Shown here: positions 1-13,602 of the stretch, in pieces
How the letters are laid out: every line of letters begins with the position of its first letter
Numbering within the stretch: the stretch's first letter is position 1
From: Henricia sp. BOLD:AAB3569
Taxonomy: Eukaryota > Echinodermata > Asteroidea > Spinulosida > Echinasteridae
Assembly (NCBI GenBank): GCA_037783545.1
Contig: JBBELK010001194.1
Coordinates: 62,001-126,000 of the forward strand
DNA length: 64,000 nucleotides
Direction of reading: 5' to 3'
Made by a program: the position numbers and the translations under genes
The notes under the pieces: model-generated
Told to the model about the DNA's origin: nothing
Databases searched by the model: none
What the model saw: only the letters and a program-made list of their open reading frames with translations

Positions 1-112
1 TTCCGGCAAATTTGGAAATCAAGGAATTTTCCAACCAACTTCAAATTTTGCATGCTCCAAACTGTATATATTCCGCACTTGTCATGCAAAATTGACAGAT
101 TTTCGCTGGGAA
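1..112 (+). repeat. Partial satellite monomer at left edge
   Basis: This fragment corresponds to monomer positions 168-279. It starts with the rare 169T variant that recurs in the monomer starting at 671, which makes it the truncated first member of the 831-bp trimer duplication. It ends with TGG at 274-276, so the frame stays open into the next monomer. Confidence 0.95.
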
Positions 113-690
113 ATGACGGAGAAATTTCAGAGTTTAGGGAAAACGGAGCTCGGCTGCGTGGTTATTCCACTAACCGTGGCTGTTGGGACACCCTGCGCAT
201 GCGCCGCGCTGGTGTACATTTGTACGGCCGTTGACTCGCCCCAGATTGTGACGGGAATTAGGTCAAAGTGTGTCCCAAACGCCGGCAAATTTGGAAATCA
301 AGGAATTTTCCAACCAACTTCAAATTTTGCATGCTCCAAACTGTATATATTCCGCACTTGTCATGCAAAATTGACAGATTTTCGCTAGGAAATGACGGAG
401 AAATTTCAGAGTTTAGGGAAAACGGAGCTCGGCTGCGTGGTTATTCCCCTAACCGTGGCTGTTGGGACACCCTGCGCATGCCCCGCGCTGGTGTACATTT
501 GTACGGCCGTTGACTCACCCCAGATTGTGACGGGAATTAGGTCAAAGTGTGTCCCAAATGCCGGCAAATTTGGAAATCAAGGAATTTTCCAACCAACTTC
601 AAATTTTGCATGCTCCAAACTGTATATATTCCGCACTTGTCATGCAAAATTGACAGATTTTCGCTAGGAAATGACGGAGAAATTTCAGAG
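1..690 (+). repeat. 831-bp trimer duplication, copy 1
   Basis: Sequence 1 to about 690 matches 832 to about 1521 at the variant sites I checked, including the rare 169T at the left edge, 57A, 126G, the AAACGCC variant near 165-171 and 91C in the next copy. The period is 279+279+273. It ends in the monomer at 671, which has 28G and the S deletion, whereas its counterpart at 1502 is L. Confidence 0.85.
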
Positions 691-2611
691 TTTAGGGGAA
701 ACGGAGCTCGGCTGCGTGGTTATTCCACTAACCGTGGCTGTTGGGACACCCTGCGCCGCGCTGGTGTACATTTGTACGGCCGTTGACTCACTCCATATTG
801 AGACGGGAATTAGGTCAACGTGTGTCCCAAATTCCGGCAAATTTGGAAATCAAGGAATTTTCCAACCAACTTCAAATTTTGCATGCTCCAAACTGTATAT
901 ATTCCGCACTTGTCATGCAAAATTGACAGATTTTCGCTGGGAAATGACGGAGAAATTTCAGAGTTTAGGGAAAACGGAGCTCGGCTGCGTGGTTATTCCA
1001 CTAACCGTGGCTGTTGGGACACCCTGCGCATGCGCCGCGCTGGTGTACATTTGTACGGCCGTTGACTCGCCCCAGATTGTGACGGGAATTAGGTCAAAGT
1101 GTGTCCCAAACGCCGGCAAATTTGGAAATCAAGGAATTTTCCAACCAACTTCAAATTTTGCATGCTCCAAACTGTATATATTCCGCACTTGTCATGCAAA
1201 ATTGACAGATTTTCGCTAGGAAATGACGGAGAAATTTCAGAGTTTAGGGAAAACGGAGCTCGGCTGCGTGGTTATTCCCCTAACCGTGGCTGTTGGGACA
1301 CCCTGCGCATGCCCCGCGCTGGTGTACATTTGTACGGCCGTTGACTCACCCCAGATTGTGACGGGAATTAGGTCAAAGTGTGTCCCAAATGCCGGCAAAT
1401 TTGGAAATCAAGGAATTTTCCAACCAACTTCAAATTTTGCATGCTCCAAACTGTATATATTCCGCACTTGTCATGCAAAATTGACAGATTTTCGCTAGGA
1501 AATGACGGAGAAATTTCAGAGTTTAGGGAAAACGGAGCTCGGCTGCGTGGTTATTCCCCTAACCGTGGCTGTTGGGACACCCTGCGCATGCCCCGCGCTG
1601 GTGTACATTTGTACGGCCGTTGACTCACCCCAGATTGTGACGGGAATTAGGTCAAAGTGTGTCCCAAATGCCGGCAAATTTGGAAATCAAGGAATTTTCC
1701 AACCAACTTCAAATTTTGCATGCTCCAAACTGTATATATTCCGCACTTGTCATGCAAAATTGACAGATTTTCGCTAGGAAATGACGGAGAAATTTCAGAG
1801 TTTAGGGAAAACGGAGATCGGCTGCGTGGTTTTTCTTCTAACCATGGCTGTTGGGACACCCTGCGCATGCGCCGCGCTGGTGTACATTTGTACGGCCGTT
1901 GACTCATCCCAGATTGTGACGGGAATTAGGTCAAAGTGTGTCCCAAATGTCGGCAAATTTGGAAATCAAGGAATTTTCCAACCAACTTCAAATTTTGCAT
2001 GCTCCAAACTGTATATATTCCGCACTTGTCATGCAAAATTGACAGATTTTCGCTAGGAAATGACGGAGAAATTTCAGAGTTTAGGGAAAACGGAGCTCGG
2101 CTGCGTGGTTATTCCCCTAACCGTGGCTGTTGGGACACCCTGCGCATGCCCCGCGCTGGTGTACATTTGTACGGCCGTTGACTCACCCCAGATTGTGACG
2201 GGAATTAGGTCAAAGTGTGTCCCAAATGCCGGCAAATTTGGAAATCAAGGAATTTTCCAACCAACTTCAAATTTTGCATGCTCCAAACTGTATATATTCC
2301 GCACTTGTCATGCAAAATTGATAGATTTTCGCTGGGAAATGACGGAGAAATTTCAGAGTTTAGGGAAAACGGAGCTCGGCTGCGTGGTTATTCCCCTAAC
2401 CGTGGCTGTTGGGGCACCCTGCGCCGCGCTGGTGTACATTTGTACGGCCGTTGACTCATCCCAGATTGTGACGGGAATTAGGTCAAAGTGTGTCCCAAAT
2501 GCCGGCAAATTTGGAAATCAAGGAATTTTCCAACCAACTTCAAATTTTGCATGCTCCAAACTGTATATATTCCGCACTTGTCATGCAAAATTGACAGATT
2601 TTCGCTAGGAA
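113..2611 (+). repeat. Array domain 1: L-rich, 91C family
   Basis: Monomers start at 113, 392, 671, 944, 1223, 1502, 1781, 2060 and 2339; only 671 and 2339 are S. Copies at 392, 1223, 1502 and 2060 carry 91C, which breaks the 83-92 palindrome. The copy at 1781 is the most divergent here (37A, 52-57 changes, 64A, 127T, 170T). Seven of the nine copies end in TAG at 274-276, so frames are short. The copies at 113 and 944 share 57A and 126G, and the one at 671 has the 128T/137A signature that becomes common in the next domain. Confidence 0.93.
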
Positions 2612-2890
2612 ATGACGGAGAAATTTCAGAGTTTAGGGAAAACGGAGCTCGGCTGCGTGGTTATTCCCCTAACCGTGGCTGTTGGGACACCCTGCGCATG
2701 CGCCGCGCTGGTGTACATTTGTACGGCCGTTGACTCACCCCAGATTGTGACGGGAATTAGGTCAAAGTGTGTCCCAAATGCCGACAAATTTGGAAATCAA
2801 GGAATTTTCCAACCAACTTCAAATTTTGCATGCTCCAAACTGTATATATTCCGCACTTGTCATGCAAAATTGACAGATTTTCGCTGGGAA

Positions 2891-3162
2891 ATGACGGAGA
2901 AATTTCAGAGTTTAGGGAAAACGGAGCTCGGCTGCGTGGTTATTTCCCTAACCGTGGCTGTTGGGACACCCTGCGCCGCGCTGGTGTACATTTGTACGGC
3001 CGTTGACTCACCCCATATTGTGACGGGAATTAGGTCAAAGTGTGTCCCAAATGCCGGAAAATTTGGAAATCAAGGAATTTTCCAACCAACTTCAATTTTG
3101 CATGCTCCAAACTGTATATATTCCGCACTTGTCATGCAAAATTGACAGATTTTCGCTGGGAA
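2891..3162 (+). repeat. S monomer with 1-bp deletion (272 bp)
   Basis: One A is missing from the ACTTCAAATT run near 3094, in the base just outside or at the edge of the left arm of the 11-bp inverted repeat. It shifts the forward frame. This is the only 272-bp unit, and its neighbour at 3163 is otherwise the same type, suggesting a local monomer duplication followed by the deletion in one copy. Confidence 0.9.
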
Positions 3163-4806
3163 ATGACGGAGAAATTTCAGAGTTTAGGGAAAACGGAGCT
3201 CGGCTGCGTGGTTATTTCCCTAACCGTGGCTGTTGGGACACCCTGCGCCGCGCTGGTGTACATTTGTACGGCCGTTGACTCACCCCATATTGTGACGGGA
3301 ATTAGGTCAAAGTGTGTCCCAAATGCCGGAAAATTTGGAAATCAAGGAATTTTCCAACCAACTTCAAATTTTGCATGCTTCAAACTGTATATATTCCGCA
3401 CTTGTCATGCAAAATTGACAGATTTTCGCTGGGAAATGACGGAGAAATTTCAGAGTTTAGGGAAAACGGAGCTCGGCTGCGTGGTTATTCCCCTAACCGT
3501 GGCTGTTGGGACACCCTGCGCCGCGCTGGTGTACATTTGTACGGCCGTTGACTCACTCCAGATTGAGACGGGAATTAGGTCAAAGTGTGTCCCAAATGCC
3601 GGCAAATTTGGAAATCAAGGAATTTTCCAACCAACTTCAAATTTTGCATGCTCCAAACTGTATATATTCCGCACTTGTCATGCAAAATTGACAGATTTTC
3701 GCTGGGAAATGACGGAGACATATCAGAGTTTAGGGAAAACGGAGCTCGGCTGCGTGGTTATTCCCCTAACCGTGGCTGTTGGGACACCCTGCGCATGCGC
3801 CGCGCTGGTGTACATTTGTACGGCCGTTGACTCACCCCAGATTGTGACGGGAATTAGGTCAAAGTGTGTCCCAAATGCCGGCAAATTTGGAAATCAAGGA
3901 ATTTTCCAACCAACTTCAAATTTTGCATGCTCCAAACTGTATATATTCCGCACTTGTCATGCAAAATTGACAGATTTTCGCTGGGAAATGACGGAGAAAT
4001 TTCAGTGTTTAGGGAAAACGGAGCTCGGCTGCGTGGTTATTCCCCTAACCGTGGCTGTTGGGGCACCCTGCGCCGCGCTGGTGTACATTTGTACGGCCGT
4101 TGACTCATCCCAGATTGTGACGGGAATTAGGTCAAAGTGTGTCCCAAATGTCGGCAAATTTGGAAATCAAGGAATTTTCCAACCAACTTCAAATTTTGCA
4201 TGCTCCAAACTGTATATATTCCGCACTTGTCATGCAAAATTGACAGATTTTCGCTAGGAAATGACGGAGAAATTTAAGAGTTTAGGGAAAACGGAGCTCG
4301 GCTGCGTGGTTATTCCCCTAACCGTGGCTGTTGGGACACCCTGCGCCGCGCTGGTGTACATTTGTACGGCCGTTGACTCACCCCATATTGTGACGGGAAT
4401 TAGGTCAAAGTGTGTCCCAAATGCCGGCAAATTTGGAAATCAAGGAATTTTCCAACCAACTTCAAATTTTGCATGCTTCAAACTGTATATATTCCGCACT
4501 TGTCATGCAAAATTGACAGATTTTCGCTGGGAAATGACGGAGAAATTTCAGAGTTTAGGGAAAACGGAGCTCGGCTGCGTGGTTATTCCCCTAACCGTGG
4601 CTGTTGGGGCACCCTGCGCCGCGCTGGTGTACATTTGTACGGCCGTTGACTCATCCCAGATTGTGACGGGAATTAGGTCAAAGTGTGTCCCAAATGTCGG
4701 CAAATTTGGAAATCAAGGAATTTTCCAACCAACTTCAAATTTTGCATGCTCCAAACTGTATATATTCCGCACTTGTCATGCAAAATTGACAGATTTTCGC
4801 TAGGAA
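3163..4806 (+). repeat. 1,923-bp heptamer HOR, copy 1 (six shared monomers)
   Basis: Six monomers here match 5086-6729 in order and markers: 55T-132T-224T, 128T-137A, 11C-14A, 19T, 16A-132T-224T, 76G-170T. The single marker difference I noted is 145T in the monomer at 5359 against 145A in the one at 3436. The monomer immediately before (2891) is a second copy of the first type, so copy 1 has an extra unit. Confidence 0.9.
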
Positions 4807-5085
4807 ATGACGGAGAAATTTCAGAGTTTAGGGAAAACGGAGCTCGGCTGCGTGGTTATTCCCCTAACCGTGGCTGTTGGGACACCCTGCGCATGCGCCG
4901 CGCTGGTGTACATTTGTACGGCCGTTGACTCACCCCAGATTGTGACGGGAATTAGGTCAAAGTGTGTCCCAAATGCCGACAAATTTGGAAATCAAGGAAT
5001 TTTCCAACCAACTTCAAATTTTGCATGCTCCAAACTGTATATATTCCGCACTTGTCATGCAAAATTGACAGATTTTCGCTGGGAA

Positions 5086-6729
5086 ATGACGGAGAAATTT
5101 CAGAGTTTAGGGAAAACGGAGCTCGGCTGCGTGGTTATTTCCCTAACCGTGGCTGTTGGGACACCCTGCGCCGCGCTGGTGTACATTTGTACGGCCGTTG
5201 ACTCACCCCATATTGTGACGGGAATTAGGTCAAAGTGTGTCCCAAATGCCGGAAAATTTGGAAATCAAGGAATTTTCCAACCAACTTCAAATTTTGCATG
5301 CTTCAAACTGTATATATTCCGCACTTGTCATGCAAAATTGACAGATTTTCGCTGGGAAATGACGGAGAAATTTCAGAGTTTAGGGAAAACGGAGCTCGGC
5401 TGCGTGGTTATTCCCCTAACCGTGGCTGTTGGGACACCCTGCGCCGCGCTGGTGTACATTTGTACGGCCGTTGACTCACTCCAGATTGAGACGGGATTTA
5501 GGTCAAAGTGTGTCCCAAATGCCGGCAAATTTGGAAATCAAGGAATTTTCCAACCAACTTCAAATTTTGCATGCTCCAAACTGTATATATTCCGCACTTG
5601 TCATGCAAAATTGACAGATTTTCGCTGGGAAATGACGGAGACATATCAGAGTTTAGGGAAAACGGAGCTCGGCTGCGTGGTTATTCCCCTAACCGTGGCT
5701 GTTGGGACACCCTGCGCATGCGCCGCGCTGGTGTACATTTGTACGGCCGTTGACTCACCCCAGATTGTGACGGGAATTAGGTCAAAGTGTGTCCCAAATG
5801 CCGGCAAATTTGGAAATCAAGGAATTTTCCAACCAACTTCAAATTTTGCATGCTCCAAACTGTATATATTCCGCACTTGTCATGCAAAATTGACAGATTT
5901 TCGCTGGGAAATGACGGAGAAATTTCAGTGTTTAGGGAAAACGGAGCTCGGCTGCGTGGTTATTCCCCTAACCGTGGCTGTTGGGGCACCCTGCGCCGCG
6001 CTGGTGTACATTTGTACGGCCGTTGACTCATCCCAGATTGTGACGGGAATTAGGTCAAAGTGTGTCCCAAATGTCGGCAAATTTGGAAATCAAGGAATTT
6101 TCCAACCAACTTCAAATTTTGCATGCTCCAAACTGTATATATTCCGCACTTGTCATGCAAAATTGACAGATTTTCGCTAGGAAATGACGGAGAAATTTAA
6201 GAGTTTAGGGAAAACGGAGCTCGGCTGCGTGGTTATTCCCCTAACCGTGGCTGTTGGGACACCCTGCGCCGCGCTGGTGTACATTTGTACGGCCGTTGAC
6301 TCACCCCATATTGTGACGGGAATTAGGTCAAAGTGTGTCCCAAATGCCGGCAAATTTGGAAATCAAGGAATTTTCCAACCAACTTCAAATTTTGCATGCT
6401 TCAAACTGTATATATTCCGCACTTGTCATGCAAAATTGACAGATTTTCGCTGGGAAATGACGGAGAAATTTCAGAGTTTAGGGAAAACGGAGCTCGGCTG
6501 CGTGGTTATTCCCCTAACCGTGGCTGTTGGGGCACCCTGCGCCGCGCTGGTGTACATTTGTACGGCCGTTGACTCATCCCAGATTGTGACGGGAATTAGG
6601 TCAAAGTGTGTCCCAAATGTCGGCAAATTTGGAAATCAAGGAATTTTCCAACCAACTTCAAATTTTGCATGCTCCAAACTGTATATATTCCGCACTTGTC
6701 ATGCAAAATTGACAGATTTTCGCTAGGAA
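5086..6729 (+). repeat. 1,923-bp heptamer HOR, copy 2
   Basis: Offset of exactly 1,923 bp from 3163-4806 (two L and five S monomers per period). With 4807-5085 it makes a complete heptamer. The following monomer (6730) belongs to a different type, so the tandem run stops at two copies. Confidence 0.9.
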
Positions 6730-9569
6730 ATGACGGAGAAATTTCAGAGTTTAGGGAAAACGGAGCTCGGCTGCGTGGTTATTCCCCTAACCGTGGCTGT
6801 TGGGACACCCTGCGCATGCCCCGCGCTGGTGTACATTTGTACGGCCGTTGACTCACCCCAGATTGTGACGGGAATTAGGTCAAAGTGTGTCCCAAATGCC
6901 GGCAAATTTGGAATTCAAGGAATTTTCCAACCAACTTCAAATTTTGCATGCTCCAAACTGTATATATTCCGCACTTGTCATGCAAAATTGATAGATTTTC
7001 GCTGGGAAATGACGGAGAAATTTCAGAGTTTAGGGAAAACGGAGCTCGGCTGCGTGGTTATTCCCCTAACCGTGGCTGTTGGGGCACCCTGCGCCGCGCT
7101 GGTGTACATCTGTACGGCCGTTGACTCATCCCAGATTGTGACGGGAATTAGGTCAAAGTGTGTCCCAAATGCCGGCAAATTTGGAAATCAAGGAATTTTC
7201 CAACCAACTTCAAATTTTGCATGCTCCAAACTGTATATATTCCGCACTTGTCATGCAAAATTGACAGATTTTCGCTAGGAAATGACGGAGAAATTTCAGA
7301 GTTTACGGAAAACGGAGCTCGGCTGCGTGGTTATTCCCCTAACCGTGGCTGTTGGGACACCCTGCGCATGCGCCGCGCTGGTGTACATTTGTACGGCCGT
7401 TGACTCACCCCAGATTGTGACGGGAATTAGGTCAAAGTGTGTCCCAAATGCCGGCAAATTTGGAAATCAAGGAATTTTCCAACCAACTTCAAATTTTGCA
7501 TGCTCCAAACTGTATATATTCCGCACTTGTCATGCAAAATTGACAGATTTTCGCTGGGAAATGACGGAGAAATTTCAGAGTTTAGGGAAAACGGAGCTCG
7601 GCTGCGTGGTTATTTCCCTAACCGTGGCTGTTGGGACACCCTGCGCCGCGCTGGTGTACATTTGTACGGCCGTTGACTCACCCCATATTGTGACGGGAAT
7701 TAGATCAAAGTGTGTCCCAAATGCCGGCAAATTTGGAAATCAAGGAATTTTCCAACCAACTTCAAATTTTGCATGCTCCAAACTGTATATATTCCGCACT
7801 TGTCATGCAAAATTGACAGATTTTCGCTGGGAAATGACGGAGAAATTTCAGAGTTTAGGGAAAACGGAGCTCGGCTGCGTGGTTATTCCCCTAACCGTGG
7901 CTGTTGGGACACCCTGCGCCGCGCTGGTGTACATTTGTACGGCCGTTGACTCACTCCAGATTGAGACGGGAATTAGGTCAAAGTGTGTCCCAAATGCCGG
8001 CAAATTTGGAAATCAAGGAATTTTCCAACCAACTTCAAATTTTGCATGCTCCAAACTGTATATATTCCGCACTTGTCATGCAAAATTGACAGATTTTCGC
8101 TGGGAAATGACGGAGACATTTCAGAGTTTAGGGAAAACGGAGCTCGGCTGCGTGGTTATTCCCCTAACCGTGGCTGTTGGGACACCCTGCGCATGCGCCG
8201 CGCTGGTGTACATTTGTACGGCCGTTGACTCACCCCAGATTGTGACGGGAATTAGGTCAAAGTGTGTCCCAAATGCCGGCAAATTTGGAAATCAAGGAAT
8301 TTTCCAACCAACTTCAAATTTTGCATGCTCCAAACTGTATATATTCCGCACTTGTCATGCAAAATTGACAGATTTTCGCTGGGAAATGACGGAGAAATTT
8401 CAGAGTTTAGGGAAAACGGAGCTCGGCTGCGTGGTTATTTCCCTAACCGTGGCTGTTGGGACACCCTGCGCCGCGCTGGTGTACATTTGTACGGCCGTTG
8501 ACTCACCCCATATTGTGACGGGAATTAGGTCAAAGTGTGTCCCAAATGCCGGAAAATTTGGAAATCAAGGAATTTTCCAACCAACTTCAAATTTTGCATG
8601 CTTCAAACTGTATATATTCCGCACTTGTCATGCAAAATTGACAGATTTTCGCTGGGAAATGACGGAGAAATTTCAGAGTTTAGGGAAAACGGAGCTCGGC
8701 TGCGTGGTTATTCCCCTAACCGTGGCTGTTGGGACACCCTGCGCCGCGCTGGTGTACATTTGTACGGCCGTTGACTCACTCCAGATTGAGACGGGAATTA
8801 GGTCAAAGTGTGTCCCAAATGCCGGCAAATTTGGAAATCAAGGAATTTTCCAACCAACTTCAAATTTTGCATGCTCCAAACTGTATATATTCCGCACTTG
8901 TCATGCAAAATTGACAGATTTTCGCTGGGAAATGACGGAGACATATCAGAGTTTAGGGAAAACGGAGCTCGGCTGCGTGGTTATTCCCCTAACCGTGGCT
9001 GTTGGGACACCCTGCGCATGCGCCGCGCTGGTGTACATTTGTACGGCCGTTGACTCACCCCAGATTGTGACGGGAATTAGGTCAAAGTGTGTCCCAAATG
9101 CCGGCAAATTTGGAAATCAAGGAATTTTCCAACCAACTTCAAATTTTGCATGCTCCAAACTGTATATATTCCGCACTTGTCATGCAAAATTGACAGATTT
9201 TGGCTGGGAAATGACGGAGAAATTTCAGTGTTTAGGGAAAACGGAGCTCGGCTGCGTGGTTATTCCCCTAACCGTGGCTGTTGGGGCACCCTGCGCCGCG
9301 CTGGTGTACATTTGTACGGCCGTTGACTCATCCCAGATTGTGACGGGAATTAGGTCAAAGTGTGTCCCAAATGTCGGCAAATTTGGAAATCAAGGAATTT
9401 TCCAACCAACTTCAAATTTTGCATGCTCCAAACTGTATATATTCCGCACTTGTCATGCAAAAATGACAGATTTTCGCTAGGAAATGACGGAGAAATTTAA
9501 GAGTTTAGGGAAAACGGAGCTCGGCTGCGTGGTTATTCCCCTAACCGTGGCTGTTGGGACACCCTGCGC
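5500..9569 (+). repeat. About 4.07-kb segmental duplicate, copy 1 (offset 10,167)
   Basis: Matches 15667-19736 monomer for monomer. Shared rare markers: 185T and 263T (6730/16897), the ACATCTGT variant (7009/17176), 25C (7282/17449), an AGATCA variant near 148-153 (7561/17728), 11C (8107/18274), 271G (8932/19099) and 259A (9211/19378). I saw only two differences: C at 6020 against T at 16187, and G at 8746 against A at 18913. The left limit is the 145T marker of the monomer at 5359. The right limit is the L/S difference between monomers 9484 and 19651. Confidence 0.9.
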
Positions 9570-10308
9570 CGCGCTGGTGTACATTTGTACGGCCGTTGAC
9601 TCACCCCATATTGTGACGGGAATTAGGTCAAAGTGTGTCCCAAATGCCGGCAAATTTGGAAATCAAGGAATTTTCCAACCAACTTCAAATTTTGCATGCT
9701 TCAAACTGTATATATTCCGCACTTGTCATGCAAAATTGACAGATTTTCGCTGGGAAATGACGGAGAAATTTCAGAGTTTAGGGAAAACGGAGCTCGGCTG
9801 CGTGGTTATTCCCCTAACCGTGGCTGTTGGGGCACCCTGCGCCGCGCTGGTGTACATTTGTACGGCCGTTGACTCATCCCAGATTGTGACGGGAATTAGG
9901 TCAAAGTGTGTCCCAAATGTCGGCAAATTTGGAAATCAAGGAATTTTCCAACCAACTTCAAATTTTGCATGCTCCAAACTGTATATATTCCGCACTTGTC
10001 ATGCAAAATTGACAGATTTTCGCTAGGAAATGACGGAGAAATTTCAGAGTTTAGGGAAAACGGAGCTCGGCTGCGTGGTTATTCCCCTAACCGTGGCTGT
10101 TGGGACACCCTGCGCATGCCCCGCGCTGGTGTACATTTGTACGGCCGTTGACTCACCCCAGATTGTGACGGGAATTAGGTCAAAGTGTGTCCCAAATGCC
10201 GGCAAATTTGGAATTCAAGGAATTTTCCAACCAACTTCAAATTTTGCATGCTCCAAACTGTATATATTCCGCACTTGTCATGCAAAATTGATAGATTTTC
10301 GCTGGGAA

Positions 10309-10581
10309 ATGACGGAGAAATTTCAGAGTTTAGGGAAAACGGAGCTCGGCTGCGTGGTTATTCCCCTAACCGTGGCTGTTGGGGCACCCTGCGCCGCGCT
10401 GGTGTACATTTGTACGGCCGTTGACTCACTCCAGATTGAGACGGGATTTAGGTCAAAGTGTGTCCCAAATGCCGGCAAATTTGGAAATCAAGGAATTTTC
10501 CAACCAACTTCAAATTTTGCATGCTCCAAACTGTATATATTCCGCACTTGTCATGCAAAATTGACAGATTTTCGCTGGGAA
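10309..10581 (+). repeat. Chimeric S monomer (7009-type to 5359-type)
   Basis: Begins as the 76G type seen at 7009 and ends as the 128T-137A-145T type seen at 5359. The switch lies between 10384 and about 10428. No other 76G monomer in the window carries 128T-137A, so I read this as a recombination joint. Confidence 0.85.
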
Positions 10582-10860
10582 ATGACGGAGACATATCAGA
10601 GTTTAGGGAAAACGGAGCTCGGCTGCGTGGTTATTCCCCTAACCGTGGCTGTTGGGACACCCTGCGCATGCGCCGCGCTGGTGTACATTTGTACGGCCGT
10701 TGACTCACCCCAGATTGTGACGGGAATTAGGTCAAAGTGTGTCCCAAATGCCGACAAATTTGGAAATCAAGGAATTTTCCAACCAACTTCAAATTTTGCA
10801 TGCTCCAAACTGTATATATTCCGCACTTGTCATGCAAAATTGACAGATTTTCGCTGGGAA
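10582..10860 (+). repeat. Chimeric L monomer (11C-14A type to 173A type)
   Basis: 11C-14A at the start marks the type at 5632, and 173A marks the type at 4807. The switch is somewhere between 10600 and 10754. Sequence downstream follows the 4807 heptamer with offset 5,775. Confidence 0.83.
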
Positions 10861-11958
10861 ATGACGGAGAAATTTCAGAGTTTAGGGAAAACGGAGCTCG
10901 GCTGCGTGGTTATTTCCCTAACCGTGGCTGTTGGGACACCCTGCGCCGCGCTGGTGTACATTTGTACGGCCGTTGACTCACCCCATATTGTGACGGGAAT
11001 TAGGTCAAAGTGTGTCCCAAATGCCGGAAAATTTGGAAATCAAGGAATTTTCCAACCAACTTCAAATTTTGCATGCTTCAAACTGTATATATTCCGCACT
11101 TGTCATGCAAAATTGACAGATTTTCGCTGGGAAATGACGGAGAAATTTCAGAGTTTAGGGAAAACGGAGCTCGGCTGCGTGGTTATTCCCCTAACCGTGG
11201 CTGTTGGGACACCCTGCGCCGCGCTGGTGTACATTTGTACGGCCGTTGACTCACTCCAGATTGAGACGGGATTTAGGTCAAAGTGTGTCCCAAATGCCGG
11301 CAAATTTGGAAATCAAGGAATTTTCCAACCAACTTCAAATTTTGCATGCTCCAAACTGTATATATTCCGCACTTGTCATGCAAAATTGACAGATTTTCGC
11401 TGGGAAATGACGGAGACATATCAGAGTTTAGGGAAAACGGAGCTCGGCTGCGTGGTTATTCCCCTAACCGTGGCTGTTGGGACACCCTGCGCATGCGCCG
11501 CGCTGGTGTACATTTGTACGGCCGTTGACTCACCCCAGATTGTGACGGGAATTAGGTCAAAGTGTGTCCCAAATGCCGGCAAATTTGGAAATCAAGGAAT
11601 TTTCCAACCAACTTCAAATTTTGCATGCTCCAAACTGTATATATTCCGCACTTGTCATGCAAAATTGACAGATTTTCGCTGGGAAATGACGGAGAAATTT
11701 CAGTGTTTAGGGAAAACGGAGCTCGGCTGCGTGGTTATTCCCCTAACCGTGGCTGTTGGGGCACCCTGCGCCGCGCTGGTGTACATTTGTACGGCCGTTG
11801 ACTCATCCCAGATTGTGACGGGAATTAGGTCAAAGTGTGTCCCAAATGTCGGCAAATTTGGAAATCAAGGAATTTTCCAACCAACTTCAAATTTTGCATG
11901 CTCCAAACTGTATATATTCCGCACTTGTCATGCAAAATTGACAGATTTTCGCTAGGAA

Positions 11959-12231
11959 ATGACGGAGAAATTTAAGAGTTTAGGGAAAACGGAGCTCGGC
12001 TGCGTGGTTATTCCCCTAACCGTGGCTGTTGGGACACCCTGCGCCGCGCTGGTGTACATTTGTACGGCCGTTGACTCACCCCATATTGTGACGGGAATTA
12101 GGTCAAAGTGTGTCCCAAATGCCGGCAAATTTGGAATTCAAGGAATTTTCCAACCAACTTCAAATTTTGCATGCTCCAAACTGTATATATTCCGCACTTG
12201 TCATGCAAAATTGATAGATTTTCGCTGGGAA
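11959..12231 (+). repeat. Chimeric S monomer (16A-132T type to 185T-263T type)
   Basis: The first part has 16A and 132T as at 6184. The last part has 185T and 263T as at 6730, and lacks the 224T expected of the 16A type. The switch is between about 12085 and 12135, among the narrowest joints in the array. Confidence 0.87.
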
Positions 12232-13329
12232 ATGACGGAGAAATTTCAGAGTTTAGGGAAAACGGAGCTCGGCTGCGTGGTTATTCCCCTAACCGTGGCT
12301 GTTGGGGCACCCTGCGCCGCGCTGGTGTGCATTTGTACGGCCGTTGACTCATCCCAGATTGTGACGGGAATTAGGTCAAAGTGTGTCCCAAATGCCGGCA
12401 AATTTGGAAATCAAGGAATTTTCCAACCAACTTCAAATTTTGCATGCTCCAAACTGTATATATTCCGCACTTGTCATGCAAAATTGACAGATTTTCGCTA
12501 GGAAATGACGGAGAAATTTCAGAGTTTACGGAAAACGGAGCTCGGCTGCGTGGTTATTCCCCTAACCGTGGCTGTTGGGACACCCTGCGCATGCGCCGCG
12601 CTGGTGTACATTTGTACGGCCGTTGACTCACCCCAGATTGTGACGGGAATTAGGTCAAAGTGTGTCCCAAATGCCGGCAAATTTGGAAATCAAGGAATTT
12701 TCCAACCAACTTCAAATTTTGCATGCTCCAAACTGTATATATTCCGCACTTGTCATGCAAAATTGACAGATTTTCGCTGGGAAATGACGGAGAAATTTCA
12801 GAGTTTAGGGAAAACGGAGCTCGGCTGCGTGGTTATTTCCCTAACCGTGGCTGTTGGGACACCCTGCGCCGCGCTGGTGTACATTTGTACGGCCGTTGAC
12901 TCACCCCATATTGTGACGGGAATTAGATCAAAGTGTGTCCCAAATGCCGGCAAATTTGGAAATCAAGGAATTTTCCAACCAACTTCAAATTTTGCATGCT
13001 CCAAACTGTATATATTCCGCACTTGTCATGCAAAATTGACAGATTTTCGCTGGGAAATGACGGAGAAATTTCAGAGTTTAGGGAAAACGGAGCTCGGCTG
13101 CGTGGTTATTCCCCTAACCGTGGCTGTTGGGACACCCTGCGCCGCGCTGGTGTACATTTGTACGGCCGTTGACTCACTCCAGATTGAGACGGGAATTAGG
13201 TCAAAGTGTGTCCCAAATGCCGGCAAATTTGGAAATCAAGGAATTTTCCAACCAACTTCAAATTTTGCATGCTCCAAACTGTATATATTCCGCACTTGTC
13301 ATGCAAAATTGACAGATTTTCGCTTGGAA

Positions 13330-13602
13330 ATGACGGAGACATTTCAGAGTTTAGGGAAAACGGAGCTCGGCTGCGTGGTTATTCCCCTAACCGTGGCTGT
13401 TGGGACACCCTGCGCCGCGCTGGTGTACATTTGTACGGCCGTTGACTCACCCCATATTGTGACGGGAATTAGGTCAAAGTGTGTCCCAAATGCCGGCAAA
13501 TTTGGAAATCAAGGAATTTTCCAACCAACTTCAAATTTTGCATGCTTCAAACTGTATATATTCCGCACTTGTCATGCAAAATTGACAGATTTTCGCTGGG
13601 AA
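13330..13602 (+). repeat. Chimeric S monomer (11C type to 132T-224T type)
   Basis: The 5' end has 11C as in the L monomer at 8107. The rest is the S 132T-224T type seen at 9484. The switch lies before the L/S indel, between about 13340 and 13415. The monomer before it ends with an unusual TTG at 274-276. Confidence 0.85.

Noticed and set aside
268..513. Repeated 79-81-codon frame beginning GTGTGTCCC in nearly every monomer
   Set aside because: It starts at a GTG, has no ribosome-binding or promoter context, stops at the TGA in GTTGACTC of each unit, and recurs in every copy simply because the satellite does. Reverse-strand frames near 1647-1907, 19644-19826, 27713-27919 and 41745-41984 are likewise shadows.
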